Below, piece by piece: positions 1-18,299 of a stretch of 64,000 bases of DNA (the first letter of the stretch is position 1; the number at the start of each line of letters is the position of its first letter). Below the pieces are notes generated by a model. It made no database searches, was not told the origin of the DNA, and worked only from the letters and a program-made list of their open reading frames with translations. The stretch covers positions 28,684,076 through 28,748,075 of the forward strand of contig NC_034014.1 of the NCBI RefSeq assembly GCF_000346465.2. Reading direction: 5' to 3'. The stretch is from Prunus persica (lineage: Eukaryota > Streptophyta > Magnoliopsida > Rosales > Rosaceae). A program made the translations under genes and the position numbers.

Positions 1-550
1 TGTTCCACGCATCAGAAGTTCCCGCCTTGAGCATAAGACGGTATATCGAGCGCATTTTCAAGTACTCAAGCTGCAGCCCATCTTGCTTTGTTGTTGCATA
101 CATATACATCGAAAGGTTCCTTCAACGCACAGGGATTTGTCTTACTTCTCTCAACATTCACCGCCTTTTGATCACCAGCATTATGGTCGCTGCAAAATTT
201 ATGGATGATGAGTAAGTGCCTACTTTTCATGTTTAAAATTAAAACGCTTACTTTTTGTGATCATTTGGTTTGTAAGTGTATCTCTTTGTGATGTTCATGA
301 CTGTCTGCAACACAAATACAAAATTCGTCCTCATTTTACTTTGTGGTAGGTGAGTTACTTTTCCTGTGACTGCAGATGTTATAGCAACGCCCACTATGCC
401 AAAATTGGAGGTGTGAGCTTATCTGAGTTGAACAAATTAGAGATTGAATTCTTGTTGAGTCTGGATTTTAAACTCCATGTAACTATAAACATGTTTGGAA
501 AGTACTGTCGGCAGCTTGAGGATGGTGTTGGAGAGAACCAAATTAGTTGA
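1..550 (+). CDS. P/U-type cyclin, 3' part (5' end outside window)
   Basis: U-type (also called P-type) cyclins are small single-box cyclins that bind CDKA-like kinases and link phosphate or nutrient state to cell division. The visible coding exons are 1-211 and 376-550, joined by a GT-AG intron, with stop TGA at 548-550. The frame is open to the left edge, so the start lies outside. The protein reads as one cyclin box: it opens near FHASEVPALSIRRYIERIF, then has CSPSCFVVAYIYIERF, NIHRLLITSIMVAAKFMDDE, the exon junction, then CYSNAHYAKIGGVSLSELN and EFLLSLDFKLHV. These are hallmark stretches of the plant U-cyclin group. The short tail after the box is normal for this family. It converges with the MIRO gene. 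I am confident of the family, not of the subgroup number. Confidence 0.9.
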
Positions 551-1225
551 GGGTGTCCAGCATCCGCGGAGACTGGCAAAACGAAACGCCTTTGTGTATG
601 GTGTTCAGACACCGAATTTGATTCTATTTCAAATTGAAAAAATGTAAAATACATTAGGGAACCTTGGTTTTTACAATACTACGTTGAGTATTACCATGCC
701 AATTTTATTGAACAATTTGTACCCAATCTGTGTAGGCAACATATGCAAATACCTAATTATGAACACCACCTTATCAAAATTAAAAGTTAAACCAATCCTC
801 TAAGGCCTTAATTAATGGCCCTCCAAAGAAAGCTTCCGCCATGTAGCTTTTCCATTTTTGATGATATTAAAACTGAATTTATCTCTATTGACATATTCTT
901 GGACGCTTACGGAAATGACAAACGCAAAAAACGAATTTACCCTTGTAAGTTGTATATCATCTGTTTCAAAGAGCTTTAGCCATAGGCACAATGGGAACCT
1001 GATGGAAAGGAAACATTTGGCGCACTTGATACAACCCTGCCGAGACGGCAAGAGTTGAAAGGTTTCAAGGGTGTAATAATTGAACAGATACTTGCAATCT
1101 CTCTACAAATCCACCCAACAAAATGGGGAACTGAAGATGACAGCTTCGTGAAGCCATCAAGTTTGCAGAAAGTCGGCCTCAAGTAATAAGTCGGTTGATG
1201 CACATGAAACTTCATCCTTTATCCT
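551..1225. other. convergent 3' UTR spacer between cyclin and MIRO
   Basis: The stretch separates the cyclin stop (550) from the MIRO stop (1226), and the two genes point at each other, so it should hold both 3' UTRs. It is AT-rich. I see no coding exon, RNA gene or repeat in it. Confidence 0.6.
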
Positions 1226-6916
<5,691 letters not shown>

Positions 6917-7718
6917 TGAAACTGCAGATAAAAACCCAAAACCCTAATTGCTCAATAAAACTACCAATACTTAAAATATGCAAGAATGTGATTCGGGCGT
7001 AACGCTTTGCAACAAGCGCAGTGGCATAACCAGAATTATTCAAAATGATTAGTGGCAAACGCGAATCAAAAAATTGCAATCACACATAAATCTTATGAAG
7101 CTTTCAGTAGCTTGTGAGTGATGCAATGGCAAAACCGTAAATAAATTCAGTTTTTAAGGGAGTAAAGATTCAAACAATCAAGTAATATAAAGTACAAGAG
7201 ATTCGAAGAACCTCAGTGTTGTGAATGAGTGGAAGTGCATAGAGAGAAGGGTGGGGGCGGTGGCGGAAGCGATGTCATGAATGGTAATTTACCTGGAATA
7301 CCGGGGGATAAGTGGAGACTTAAGAACTCTTTCTTTGTCGAGGAAGCTTCAGTAGAACCCACCAGAAACCCTAGCTGGTCAGGTGGTGGCGGTTGTGGTG
7401 GCTGTGGCTGCGGCTGCTCGTGAGAGAAAATGTGAAGAAATTTTCAGAGAAAGAAATACGTTTTTGGTTTGTGTTTTTTTTATTTTTTTACCGGATTCTT
7501 ATATTTTATTTTTAACGATAGTGACACGTAGGCCAATGTGGCTTATTCGGCAAGCTTAGTTGTATGTTATTTGGCTATTTCGCCACGTCGGGGTTATGCG
7601 AGAGGCCTACCTAGGAATTTGAATGGGCACTAATGTCTATTTCATTCGAAGTTCAACAAGAAAAATAACATTAGTTTAATAAAGTTACACTACTTAATAT
7701 TGCAAAAGACACCAATTC

Positions 7719-8170
7719 TTGTTGAATTAGCCTCTCGACCAATGTGGATCATGTTAGCACAGCAGCCCATTCCACTGGCGTCTCTTCCTATCGGTATAGT
7801 TGTAGTAGGATCTTTTGTGTTTGGTTGCATTAAAGATTTTATGTTTAGGATTGAGGAGCTTATTATATTTTCATGATACGACTCCAATTTATGTATTATT
7901 CTAATTGTTACGTGGTATCAGAGATTTTCAAGAACTTTCACGAATTTCTCTTTTTTGTACTTTTTCATGGCTCTTGATTCTACATCTTTTCTTTATGGTC
8001 CTAATATAATGGTGCACATTTTCTCAAACTTTATGGCACAAATTATTTGTTATGGCTGCAACTCTTATTGTGAGCTATCTACCCTACCCAGCCTTGCTAT
8101 AACAGTTGGGTGCTCTACATCTTGTGAGATTTGGGACTGTCCCATGAATCATGTGTTTGTTTGAAAATTA
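7719..8170 (+). mobile_element. relic of a Copia LTR retrotransposon (LTR end plus PBS)
   Basis: At 7913-7923 the sequence reads TGGTATCAGAG, the primer-binding site complementary to initiator tRNA-Met that is typical of Ty1/Copia elements and is also seen intact at 41151. It follows directly on a stretch starting with TGTTG at 7719 that could be an LTR of about 194 bp, whose last base seems changed from CA to CG. Downstream, a short frame opens around 7966 but no gag, integrase or reverse transcriptase is left. I see no second LTR and no target duplication. A heavily truncated old insertion is the best explanation. Confidence 0.4.
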
Positions 8171-9119
8171 AATAAGGTGTTTAATATTTTGTAAAAGAGT
8201 TTGTCACGGTGTTAAATGTTATTTGCTAATAATGTTAGTAATAAATCTGAGTATATTTGAAATCCATGTTGATTGGCATGAAGGAGACCTTTTTTAGGAA
8301 GCACGTTGGAGAAATTAAATATTTTTTAACGGATCACAAATTAGAGCTCAAAAATCGTCGTGTAGAATAAAAAATTGGAACAAAGTAGGATAGATTGTGC
8401 ACTAAACCATCAAAATTTAACTTTGACTCCACTTTAGTGTGGAGTTGACCATCTTGTATGAGAATCATGCGTACTCATAGAATGAGGTGTCATTCTATAA
8501 AAAATAAAGACTTTTCTAAGTATAAGTTTGCTACCTATAGGCTATATTGGAATTAGTTAGCTACATATCATTTCTAATCAAAGGTAATCGTACCTCATAA
8601 ATTCAAAATTTATATCAATAAGATATAGTTTAGTTGGTTGAGTTATTTCACTTATATATATATATACATATAAATGGAGATTTAAAATCCATACACCCAT
8701 ATCATTCTCGCTAAAAAAAAAAAACAAGTGCCTAAAAATATTGATCGTATAGTCATATTGTTATTAAATTATCCTTTTAGATTTATTTTAAGAAAATTCA
8801 GAAACTGGGATGCATACATTTCTACTGAGGGGTTGTGAAGAATTAACAGAAGCTCATAGGGCCATATATATGCTGTTATGGAAAGTTAAAAAGGTTAGTG
8901 AGAGATGAAGTGTTAATGAAGGGATCACGAATTGCAGTGAAACATATGATTGATGAATGAATTTGCACCGCGCCACGTGATTAATCAAGGTCGGTGAGAC
9001 AATCCACGTTTGTCAAATCCCAAGGAAACGACACCGCACCGGTCTTCCTCTCTTTCCGTTACTTCTCTTCCCACTCGTTCACATCGATCGGAACTTTCAA
9101 TATTCAACGCCACCTACCT

Positions 9120-9125
<6 letters not shown>

Positions 9126-9185
<60 letters not shown>
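9126..9185. repeat. (CT)n followed by (AT)n, upstream of the PNC gene
   Basis: A CT run (about 9126-9166) passes into an AT run (about 9167-9185), ending some 80 bases before the PNC start codon. CT tracts in this position are common in plant core promoters and 5' UTRs. Confidence 0.9.
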
Positions 9186-9263
9186 AAACATTTTTATTTT
9201 TGTTTTTTATATCTTACGTAGTTACTGGTATCTTAAAAAAGAAAAAAAAAGAAATTGGAGAAG

Positions 9264-11586
9264 ATGGGAGTTGATCTTGATCTAGAATCTATATCAGAGG
9301 CAACTTCAGGAGCCATTGGATCACTCCTGAGCACCACCATCTTGTACCCACTTGACACATGCAAAACCAGGTACCAAGCTGAAGTTCGAGGCAATGATCA
9401 GGCCAGATACAAGTAAGGACACTCCTGCCTCTTCATTCTTACATCCTCAATTATTATTATCATTTTTTTTTAATCTGGGTTTGTATATTTTCTTTGGATC
9501 ATCGACCTGTGATGGGTCGTCCTGGAAAATTCTGTATTTTCTTTTGTTGGTTTTTTGCTAGAATTTCTGAGTGAATTTTAATTGGGTAGCTGGAAATTAA
9601 CTCCAATATGTTGTTAATGTTCAAGAACATGATAGGTGAATACCAAGTAATAATTTGGATCATCATATAATTGAGATGAATTTGGGAGTTATATGGAATA
9701 AACCAAATTGGGTTGCGAGTCTCATCGAATGCTACAGAGCTTTGTAGCAATCCAACTTCGAGGTGTCATCTGTAAATGCAATTTCACCATGTTTTGGATT
9801 TCTTAATTTTCAACTGGTGTTCATATTGTCAAGTTTTGATCACAGAAAAAATAATAATAATAATAAAAAACCTACATACTAGAAAATTTGCAAGTTGGAA
9901 AAAGATAATGATCACGGAAATAGTTAAACAAATGTTTCACCACATGACTGCCATGAGAAGGGGGGATTTGAGATTATATAGTTAGTGCCAGTGAGTTGCA
10001 ATTTAACTGTTACAATTAGTAGCAACTCCCCTGTTTTTGATGCGCTTAAAGCCTACACATGATGAATTCTTTAACTATGTGCTGTAGGAACCACGCTACA
10101 ATTGAGGCTTTAAATATACTTACATACATTTAAGTTTTTCATGGTCATAGATTGTGTAAGTCAGCAGTCAGCTAACTATGTGATATATAATTCACCAAAT
10201 TTCATTGGTTCTGTCTTATATAGGAACCTTTCAGATGTTTTCTGGGAAGCAATATCCACACGCCAGGTTCTTTCGCTGTATCAGGGTCTGGAAACAAAAA
10301 ACCTGCAATCTTTCATTGCTCAGTTTGTTTACTTTTATGGGTATAGCTACTTCAAAAGACTATATCTGGAAACAAGTGGTTCTAAATCAATAGGTACAAG
10401 AGCGAACTTGATCCTTGCTGCTGCTGCCGGGGCTTGCACTGCAATTGTGACTCAGGTGAGCCATTTGTGTAAAGTGCTCCCCATTTTTACTTGAGAATTG
10501 TTTAAGTGATATAATAAGAACCTGGGGTTACAAACAAAAATAACAAAATAAACCTCGGATATAAATTTCTTATAGCAAAACATGAGTTCAGCCTCAGTGA
10601 ATATTGTTCCCATTTTAACTGTGAAATTGAGAATAGGAAGATTGTGGGTTCTATTTATATTGATGTCATGAAACTTCATGGAATTTTCTTTTACTTCTCA
10701 ATGATTATGCACAAGCAATCTACATCACTGCATTTTGAAGTTTAATGACTATCTGGTTATCACCTGTGTGTAGCCTCTGGACACAGCCTCATCAAGGATG
10801 CAGACAAGTGCCTTTGGAAAATCCAAAGGGCTGTTGAAGACCCTTGCAGAGGGCACCTGGATTGATGCATTTGATGGTCTTGGAATCTCCCTGTTGCTAA
10901 CCGCGAACCCTGCAATCCAGGTAGTTTCCTCTGCATTTTCTTTCTTTAATTACTGATTCTGTTGCCTTTGTATCTAGAACTGAAATTTGACTGCATCTTA
11001 TTACGTTCCCGTTAACTCAAAATATTTGAAGATGATAATTGAGGCTGAAACTGAAATTGTTTTGTACTTCAGTATACAGTGTTTGATCAGCTAAAACAAC
11101 GACTTCTTGAAAGGAAAAACAAAACGGGCAACGGTTCATCCCCAGTAGCCCTTTCTGCCCTTGCAGCATTTGCTTTGGGCGCGGTCTCAAAGACTGTGGC
11201 CACTGTTCTAACCTACCCTGCCATTAGGTACATAATATTCTCCCAAACTGTGTCTCACTTATAAGGTTGTCCTATGAATATCAATTGAAATTCTTACTTT
11301 CTACAGGTGTAAGGTCATGATCCAAGCTGCTGAGGACGATAATGAAAAAACCAAGAATGCTCGACCTAAGTCCAGCAAAACGATACCAGGAGTTCTATGT
11401 GCCATATGGAAAAAGGAAGGGATTCTGGGCTTCTTCAAGGGATTGCATGCTCAGATATTGAAGACTGTCCTCAGCTCGGCATTGCTTTTGATGATCAAGG
11501 AAAAACTTTCAGCTGCTACTTGGGTTCTTTTACTTTCAATCAGAAGGTATCTATTGCTTACAAGGGGCAGACTAAAAGATGCTTGA
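9264..11586 (+). CDS. PNC1: peroxisomal adenine nucleotide carrier (PNC1/PNC2-like)
   Basis: PNC proteins belong to the mitochondrial carrier family but sit in the peroxisome membrane, where they exchange cytosolic ATP for AMP/ADP and so feed acyl-CoA synthetases during fatty-acid beta-oxidation. Coding exons: 9264-9412, 10224-10455, 10774-10920, 11073-11227, 11307-11586; phases join to 320 residues, the expected length. The N terminus [19 protein letters not shown] and the carrier signatures [20 protein letters not shown] and TYPAIRCKVM mark the three Solcar repeats. [20 protein letters not shown] lies in the third repeat. The start is the first ATG after the CT/AT tract and matches known PNC N termini. 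I cannot tell PNC1 from PNC2 orthology. Confidence 0.94.
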
Positions 11587-13257
11587 TTGGAATTGTACGA
11601 ACAAAAACTTGCAGAATTCACATGTAAATTAGGTGGGAGTTTGATCTGATTAGCTGAAAACAGATGTGCTCTTTAAAGTGGGGAACTAATTTTCAGATAG
11701 GGGCTCTTGCTTTTGTAATAAAGTGGTTTTTTTTGTTAGAGAGGAATGATGGTTCAGGCCCTGCTTCAAAGATGATGGTTATGTCAATCTGTTGGAGCTC
11801 GGTACTTAGAGTGAGCTTTTAATTAAGAGAAATAATGTAGAGCAGAAATTTTGTTCTGCAAAAATAATGATGCATAAATTTTAATTGTGTGATTGCTGCT
11901 GCTTACCATTCTCAGATGGAAATTTTATTACTCTAGTAAATATGGTTTTCGTTAACATGGCAAATGACCATCAAACTTTGCTCAAATTCTAAGATATCTG
12001 AGATAGCTAATGGTAAACTGTTAACAAGTTACCTAATTTTGTTGTTAAAATAACAAGTGAACAATGACATCTGAATGATAGCCAATTTTTTTTTTCCTTA
12101 AAAAAAACACCAGGATATCTAATTTCCTCTTCAAAATACTAACAATGAAGTGCAAATAAATAAATAAAATGTCCTTAAAATCCAGTAAGTTAACATGTTC
12201 TTATAGTATTTTTGTTTGAGATTTTCTATTTAAGCCCCACACTTCTCTTAGTTCACCCCAACTTTTAGTTTAAATTTTCACAATTTCTAAGAAAACCCCA
12301 CTATTTTCCTAAACTACCCTTAAATACACCCCAAGCTGAAGAAAAAAAAGAAATAAAAAAGATTCTCTATTTAAACTCCACAATTTTCTTTGTTCACCCC
12401 AATATTTAAATCATTAAACAATATTTGTAGTATACATGAGATTTTGTTTGGGGTGAAAGTTTGAAGTAAAAGTATGTGCTAGGCATCAGTTTAAGGACGG
12501 TTTGAAGGCATCAATTTGAAGCAAAAATACATGAGATTTTCTTCTTGTGCTAGGCATCAGTTTGAAGCAAAAGTATTTGTAGTATACATGAGATTTTGTC
12601 ACAACTGATCTTTCTCTTCAAGCCTTGGAAAGAATCTTCTACAGTTGTGGAGCCTAATCATCTAGCCGCACATGATGCTTCAATGCAACGGATCTCAAGG
12701 ATATCAAGAGTGATGAGGAATTTGTATTTTTCTAAAATTTAATATGAAGAGCGGTAAAGTGTGTGTATAGATGTACTAGGGTTAAGTATTAAGTTGGATG
12801 ACCTTTTTTATTTTTTTACACTGTAATAAAACTTACAGCTTAATGATTTAAGTATTGGGGTGAACAAAGAGAAGTGCGGGATTTAAATAGAAAATCTCTT
12901 TTTATTCTTCAGACCCAAAAAATAAGTAATTTTATATTTTGAATGTTATTTTTAAAAAATAAAAATAAAGGCCTTTGACCAAAAAAAGCTTGGGCTCAAC
13001 AAAAGCCCAAACCCCAATCCACCTTTTAAATTTTTATTTTCTTTTCAGCTTACCATCTCATATTTGTCAGTTTTTTTGGGTGGGTCTCCATTACATACTT
13101 GTCATGTAAGAAAAATTAACGAGTAAAATAAAAGCAAAAAAGATAATAAAAGCCACGCGCTACTCCAAGTCTCCGAGAGAGATCTGAGCGAGAGCACAGA
13201 CAAGGAGGAGGAAGAAGAAGAAGAAGGCGAAGCAGAAAGAGAGAAAGGGAGGGAAAG
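11587..13257. other. intergenic between PNC and Yip1 genes
   Basis: It holds the PNC 3' UTR (a possible polyadenylation region near 11720), an inverted-repeat element at about 12217-12908 (separate entry) and the Yip1 promoter and 5' UTR. The last 100 bases are AG/GAA-rich on the + strand, as in many plant leaders. No coding sequence was recognised. Confidence 0.6.
12217..12908. mobile_element. non-coding element with long terminal inverted repeats
   Basis: A motif containing CTATTTAA, then CTTTGTTCACCCC, occurs at about 12219-12262 and 12350-12415 on the + strand and once inverted at about 12841-12905. The second copy and the inverted one form terminal inverted repeats of about 65 bp around a 430-bp core. 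The core has internal direct repeats (GTAGTATACATGAGATTTTG twice, TGCTAGGCATCAGTTT-like twice). There is no open reading frame of note. This looks like a MITE or non-autonomous DNA transposon with an extra or nested left end. No clear target duplication was found, so the superfamily stays open. Confidence 0.6.
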
Positions 13258-16066
13258 ATGATGTCCGGGAACTATACGAGCATTGATAACCAAAACGTCT
13301 CAGGATCCGTTCCTGCTGTAAGCATTCAATTCACAAATTCATAAAAATGCGTATATTTATACATGTATGTATCTCTGGTGAAATGATGTTGGCTAATTCT
13401 ACAGGCGGTTCCAGATCCAGGTCACCTCACCGTCAAATTCGAAGGTACAATTCCTTTCTATTTTTGAGCTCTGGAAATGAGTGATTAGTTTGTGGAATTC
13501 CTTACCCTTTTATTTGGTTGGCGCGAAACGGAGGGAAAATAATACTCAGCAAGATTAGATGTGGAAAGAATCGGTTTGCAATCGTTGCATAATTGTGTTA
13601 GCCAATGTTTTTAGCCGTTGGAAAATTTTTTTGGTTACAAACTGTTGGATTTTGATGCAGGAAAATTGAATTTTAACGATGCTTTCTACTTTCTTGGCAA
13701 CCGGACAGCTTTTGTTTGATTAAAATTTCAGTTGAAAATGTAAATTTTTATTGCCGAAGGGCTTTATTGAATGATATAGCGGAAGAATAAGCATAATTGT
13801 GAATGTAGTTTACTAGTATTATTTGGCTTGAAGTGGAAGGAGCTCAATAACCTCTGCTTAGATGGGTTTAATATTACTAACATCCAGCTCAGTTGCTAGG
13901 TTTTGAGTTTGTAGGTGCAAAGTTCTATCATTATTTGAAATAACTGTATGATTTGTAAAAATGCAGATTCAAACCTTCAGACATTTCCTCCATCTGAGGC
14001 ACACGGGAAGATTGCTAGTGGTGCTCGCCCTCCTCGTGATGCCGATGGTACATACTAATTCTGATTTTATTTATGGAAATGTGCGAGCCAGGTTTTGCTT
14101 TGATATAGGTCTTTCCCACGTTATTTGTGCTCTTTCTAGTCCAGGGAATACTGTCTTTGGATCCATTGCCTAAAAAGCTTTCGAAAGCTAAGTTTGAAGT
14201 CTTTGGATTGATGGTTCCATCATGAAGGATGATAAGACTTGATTAGGTTGGATCAGCACTATAAGTAAAAAAGAGATCTGCAGCAATAGTAATTAGGTGT
14301 ACCATTGGGAGTCAACAAGGTTCTAGAATAAGTGTGGTTTTTGTTGTGATTTAGTCCTTTAAACTGCTAATCATTGGAGAGATGAAATTTAACAGAGTAG
14401 ATGTTCGGAAAAGAAACCTTAGAAGAGCTGAGATGATATTTGAACAAGAATGACTGAAATCTCCTTTGTGCCTCTGTTTCATTTCATATGTCACGAGAAA
14501 ATTTAGACCTTTTATTCGTAAGGAGTGTTAAAACTACTAGCCATACTTCTTTCTATAAGTGTTAGAGTATTTTGTTTTACTAATATTTTGTTTATTCTTC
14601 TTTCTATGGATGTCATTTGTTGGCATGTTAAAGGGTAATAGCCATTTTTCTCTCCTGATACAGACACGTTTTCAAAACCTGTATCTGGTTCTGATGAATC
14701 CCAGCAGAGTGGTTGGCTACGGGTATTCTCTGTATCTTCTTACAAGTCATACTTTGATGTTGACACTTCTGATGTTCTAGAGAGGATTAAAGATTCACTC
14801 CTTCCATTCAGCGGAACGTTCAATGAGAAAACATCTAACAGCCCAGATTTGTAAGTTTTCTTCTGTCAACTTAACTGAAATTATCTGTCTATAATGTAGT
14901 CTTTTGAATATTAGTATCAAATTGCATTCTCCTTTGAAATTCAAACATCCCTGAGGTGTGGCATCTTTTTGAGAGTTGATAATTGTGGATGAAGATTTTG
15001 ATATTAGAATAATTAATCTTGAAATTTGAGAAAATATTGGGAAATGTGTCATAAAATATCTGTATGGTGAGACACGTGTCATCTGATCTTAACTTCAAAT
15101 GCTGTGCAGGTATGGACCTTTCTGGATATGCACTACTCTAATATTTGTAGCAGCTGCCATCGGCACTTTTGTGACATATGTAGCACACAAGATCAAGAGT
15201 AAAGATTGGGAATATGACATTAATGTGGTGCAATGGTCTGCTGGATTGTTCTATGGCTATGTTACTATTGTTCCTCTTGTACTGTATGTAATTCTCAAAT
15301 ACTTCTCAGCACCATCAGGTCTCGTTCAGCTGTTTTGTCTCTATGGCTACTCCCTGTTTGTCTTTATTCCAGCATTGGTAAGTCCCTGGTTTTCCAGTAT
15401 AGTTCTTTTTAATTAGATTTATTACCACAAAGATGTTTTCTAGAAAGGAGAAAGGTTTGGGTGTAGTAGAGCTACATTGACCCCACTCTCCCAAAAGCTT
15501 TTGCCCATCGTCTCAAGCAGTGTATGTGTAGATTCAAGGTGGGAGGAAAACTTTTGCCTTTTAGATACTGAATGTTTTTGTCAAAATGATCTTTGAATAA
15601 TTTTTTTAAGAATCCTGGAGAAGCTTTCTAAACATTGTCAATTCTAATAGTTTTAGACCCTAATATCCTAGTTGACTCAGTTATGGTATCTTAATCAAAT
15701 TTACCTTGTTTTATTAAGATACAATGTTTCAATAGGTGCAAGATGAGTTCCATCAATAAATTCTGTTTTAAGCTTCTATTTGTCGAAATACAAAAAAAAG
15801 TCACCCATTGAGATAGATGGTAATAGCTAGCTGACATTCCTACTCTGTTTTGGTTGCAGTGCCTCTCGATTGTGCCCATCGAAATCTTCAGATGGGTAGT
15901 TGCAGGCGTAGCTGGGGTTATGTCTGCCACCTTTGTTGCAGTCAACCTTCGAGCCCACATCGTTTCTGCCGGTGAAAGGTGGTTCTTGATTGTCGCCGGG
16001 ATCTTTCTGTTGCAGTTGGCTCTGTCTGTCGTGCTAAAACTCTATTTGTTCACCATAACAGTCTAA
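13258..16066 (+). CDS. Yip1-family integral membrane protein (YIPF1/2-like)
   Basis: Yip1-domain proteins are multi-pass membrane proteins of the Golgi/TGN that interact with Rab GTPases in vesicle traffic. Coding exons: 13258-13317, 13405-13444, 13967-14047, 14664-14850, 15110-15377, 15860-16066; all phases agree, giving 280 residues. The N-terminal third is hydrophilic and cytosolic (MMSGNYTSIDNQNVSGSVP...). The YGPFWICTTLIFVAAAIGTF segment starts the Yip1 domain at about residue 123. About five membrane segments follow, including YGYSLFVFIPALCLSIVPIE, and the protein ends in a hydrophobic tail (VVLKLYLFTITV). Two adjacent ATGs start the frame; the first is taken. From memory, Arabidopsis homologues lie beside PNC genes, as here. 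It is not of the YIP4 type. Confidence 0.9.
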
Positions 16067-18155
16067 GATTAAACCGTGCTTTTTCATAAATAGGCATGAA
16101 CGAGTTGTAGATTACAAAGTAAGATATTTTTGTCCATTGACATGTTACTGTTAGCTGAAATATTCATTCGTCAACTATAAAAACATCTTGTATTCATTCT
16201 TTCCGGCAATACAAATTCATATGTATCAGAGTATGTGCTCGCTGTTCGTTATTTTCCTGATCCAATTCAGCGGTCAAACATGGTGGGAGCCTTTTCCCGA
16301 GTCGTTAAGTCTTTCGTAAGCATGATTTCAGGTCTAAACGTAATTAACGTTTGAAGTTAAATGTAATATACTTGCACATAATTTAATGAAGCTTCCTTCC
16401 GAAGTATCATTAAGTCTTTTGACTAAAGCTCAGGTTCAAATTCATAGTTGGTACGACTTTGCGAATGGGTCCCAAGACGTGTTGGCTTCTAATCTTCCAT
16501 TTGTTCCTCAAATTCTCCAATAATGTCATGATTACCAAAGTAATTTGGAGATAATCGTGTCATTTTTCTACAAACCAAAAGCGTAATCATAATCATAGCA
16601 GACCGACTTTGGATAAAGGTAGTTAAATTTTCATCTGGTTTTTTAGTCAAGCATGGTAAGTAAGTGCCGGCCAAATTAATCTAAGATTTTTCGAAGGAAA
16701 GAGAAAAGAAAAAGATAGAGAGAGAAACACTGACAGGTGACAATGGAAGCATGAGACAGACCTAAACACGAGTAATAATTTAATAAAGGAGTGAAAGAGA
16801 GATAACTTTGCACTTAATTAGAGGATGAGAGTGAGATAAAATAAACAACATGTTTTTTCTCAGGGCTATAACCTATTCATCAAACAGGCCTGTTTGTATG
16901 GGCATCACCATCTCTTATTAAAACATTTGGATTGGACGCATATAAATAAATAAAGACCTTAAAAATTGATACTTGTCTAATCTCAAATGTCTGCAATATT
17001 TTGAAACGTGCACCCAAAATCTGTTCAATTCAGAGAGTTCATCGTTTTTGTTTTTGTTCTTGTTCTTGTTTGCAACTTGCCCATGATCCTAACCATGCTT
17101 TACTTTTGGCACACATGCATTAATGCTAGCAACACAAAAACTGAAACGTATGCTATAGTTTCTGATGATTTTCATGAAAATCAACAAAGAAAGAAGTAAT
17201 ATAATATGCAGTGAAGTGAAAGAGATTAGAGAGATCTAAAACAAGATCAAGGATCAATAAGACAAACCTCAACACTGAGATTAAAGAAAGAAGGAGATAC
17301 ATTTATGGAAGAACTGCCATATAAGCTAGTCCAAAAGAAGAAACAAAAGAATGGTAAAATATATAACCACAAACGGGAACGGCTGCCCAGCAAGACAAAT
17401 GTTACTTCCAAAGGCAAGGGCAAACCCCTAGTTTTCTGAAATGCAAACGTAATTAACAAATTAAACGACGATTAATAAATCGAAAAAATATGTACCATTC
17501 GCCTAGATTGCATATATTCACATGGACACTAGCACATTTACTAGTTTAGACATTTGAAATGCCGAATGAAGAAACTGATGACAACCAAAATCAAGAGTCA
17601 AAACCAAGATCCTGAAATTGAGGACCTTTTAGAAGACAATGCATAAGTTGAATTAGGGTTTTGATTACAAGTAGTTTTATAGCAAGCACATTGTATATTA
17701 TTGGTTGGACTGGTTGGTTTGAATATGACTTGAAACATTATCAATGTGCCCCTATCTAAAATTTCTGAAATACCCTTTATTTCCCCAAATGAAAATAATA
17801 TGTTCTATTTATAATTAAGTAATTATATTAAATTTCTAGTTTAAGCTATAGTAAATACTAAATAATGAGTCAATGACATATGTTGTTTGGTTTGGTAATT
17901 GGGAAATGTTAAACAATTTCTTAAACAAACGAAGGGTTCATTGGTGGTGTAGGACACAAGTCACACAACCAGTCAAACAACAATCACAAAACCACCAGTT
18001 AAAGTCTCACTCTCCTATCATATAGTTTAGTTTTTATGCTTGGGAATCTCACCAATTACATATTCACACACACAAGCAAACATTTGAAGTTGGAGTTCTT
18101 CTCTCCTGGCCTGCCTTTAAAACCTGCCAGCTTCCTCAACATGTCCAAAGTCCAA

Positions 18156-18193
<38 letters not shown>

Positions 18194-18299
18194 CAAAAAG
18201 AAACCCAAAAGTCTGATTTTTATATTCTCCACATGTTGGCTTAAAGAGAAGCTGAACAGAGACAAAAACAATACTTTTGGATCCACAGAAGTTCTGCTC
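16067..18299. other. 2.2-kb spacer between Yip1 gene and CLE gene
   Basis: The spacer has the Yip1 3' UTR at its left end. The rest is AT-rich with only short chance frames, and I recognise no conserved protein, tRNA or transposon. A CT microsatellite (18159-18189) lies 110 bases before the CLE start, probably in its promoter or leader. Confidence 0.5.
18159..18189. repeat. (CT)n microsatellite upstream of CLE gene
   Basis: About 15 CT units lie upstream of the CLE precursor start. If the frame were extended to an earlier ATG at 18036 this tract would be translated as Ser-Leu repeats, which argues against that start. Confidence 0.9.

Larger units (their letters stand above)
7213..9263. other. 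intergenic: MIRO promoter, Copia relic, PNC promoter
   Basis: MIRO and the PNC gene are divergent here. The part nearest MIRO (about 7213-7440) is GGT/GGC-rich and is probably its first, non-coding exon. A Copia LTR relic lies at about 7719-8170 (separate entry). The stretch 8200-9000 is AT-rich with no gene that I can support. The last 150 bases carry CT and AT microsatellites just upstream of the PNC start codon. Confidence 0.6.

Noticed and set aside
8628..8715. tRNA-like or SINE-like stretch (TAGTTTAGTTGGTTGAG, later GAGATTTAAAATCC)
   Set aside because: It faintly resembles A and B boxes, but the cloverleaf cannot be formed and the boxes are too degenerate to call.
16489..17459. Several frames of 60-70 codons in the spacer after the Yip1 gene
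   Set aside because: Short, no conserved motif, no splice partners and AT-driven composition; they look like chance.
18036..18299. Longer N-terminal extension of the CLE precursor
   Set aside because: The frame is open to an ATG at 18036, but it would translate a CT microsatellite into Ser-Leu repeats and bury the signal peptide in the middle of the protein.
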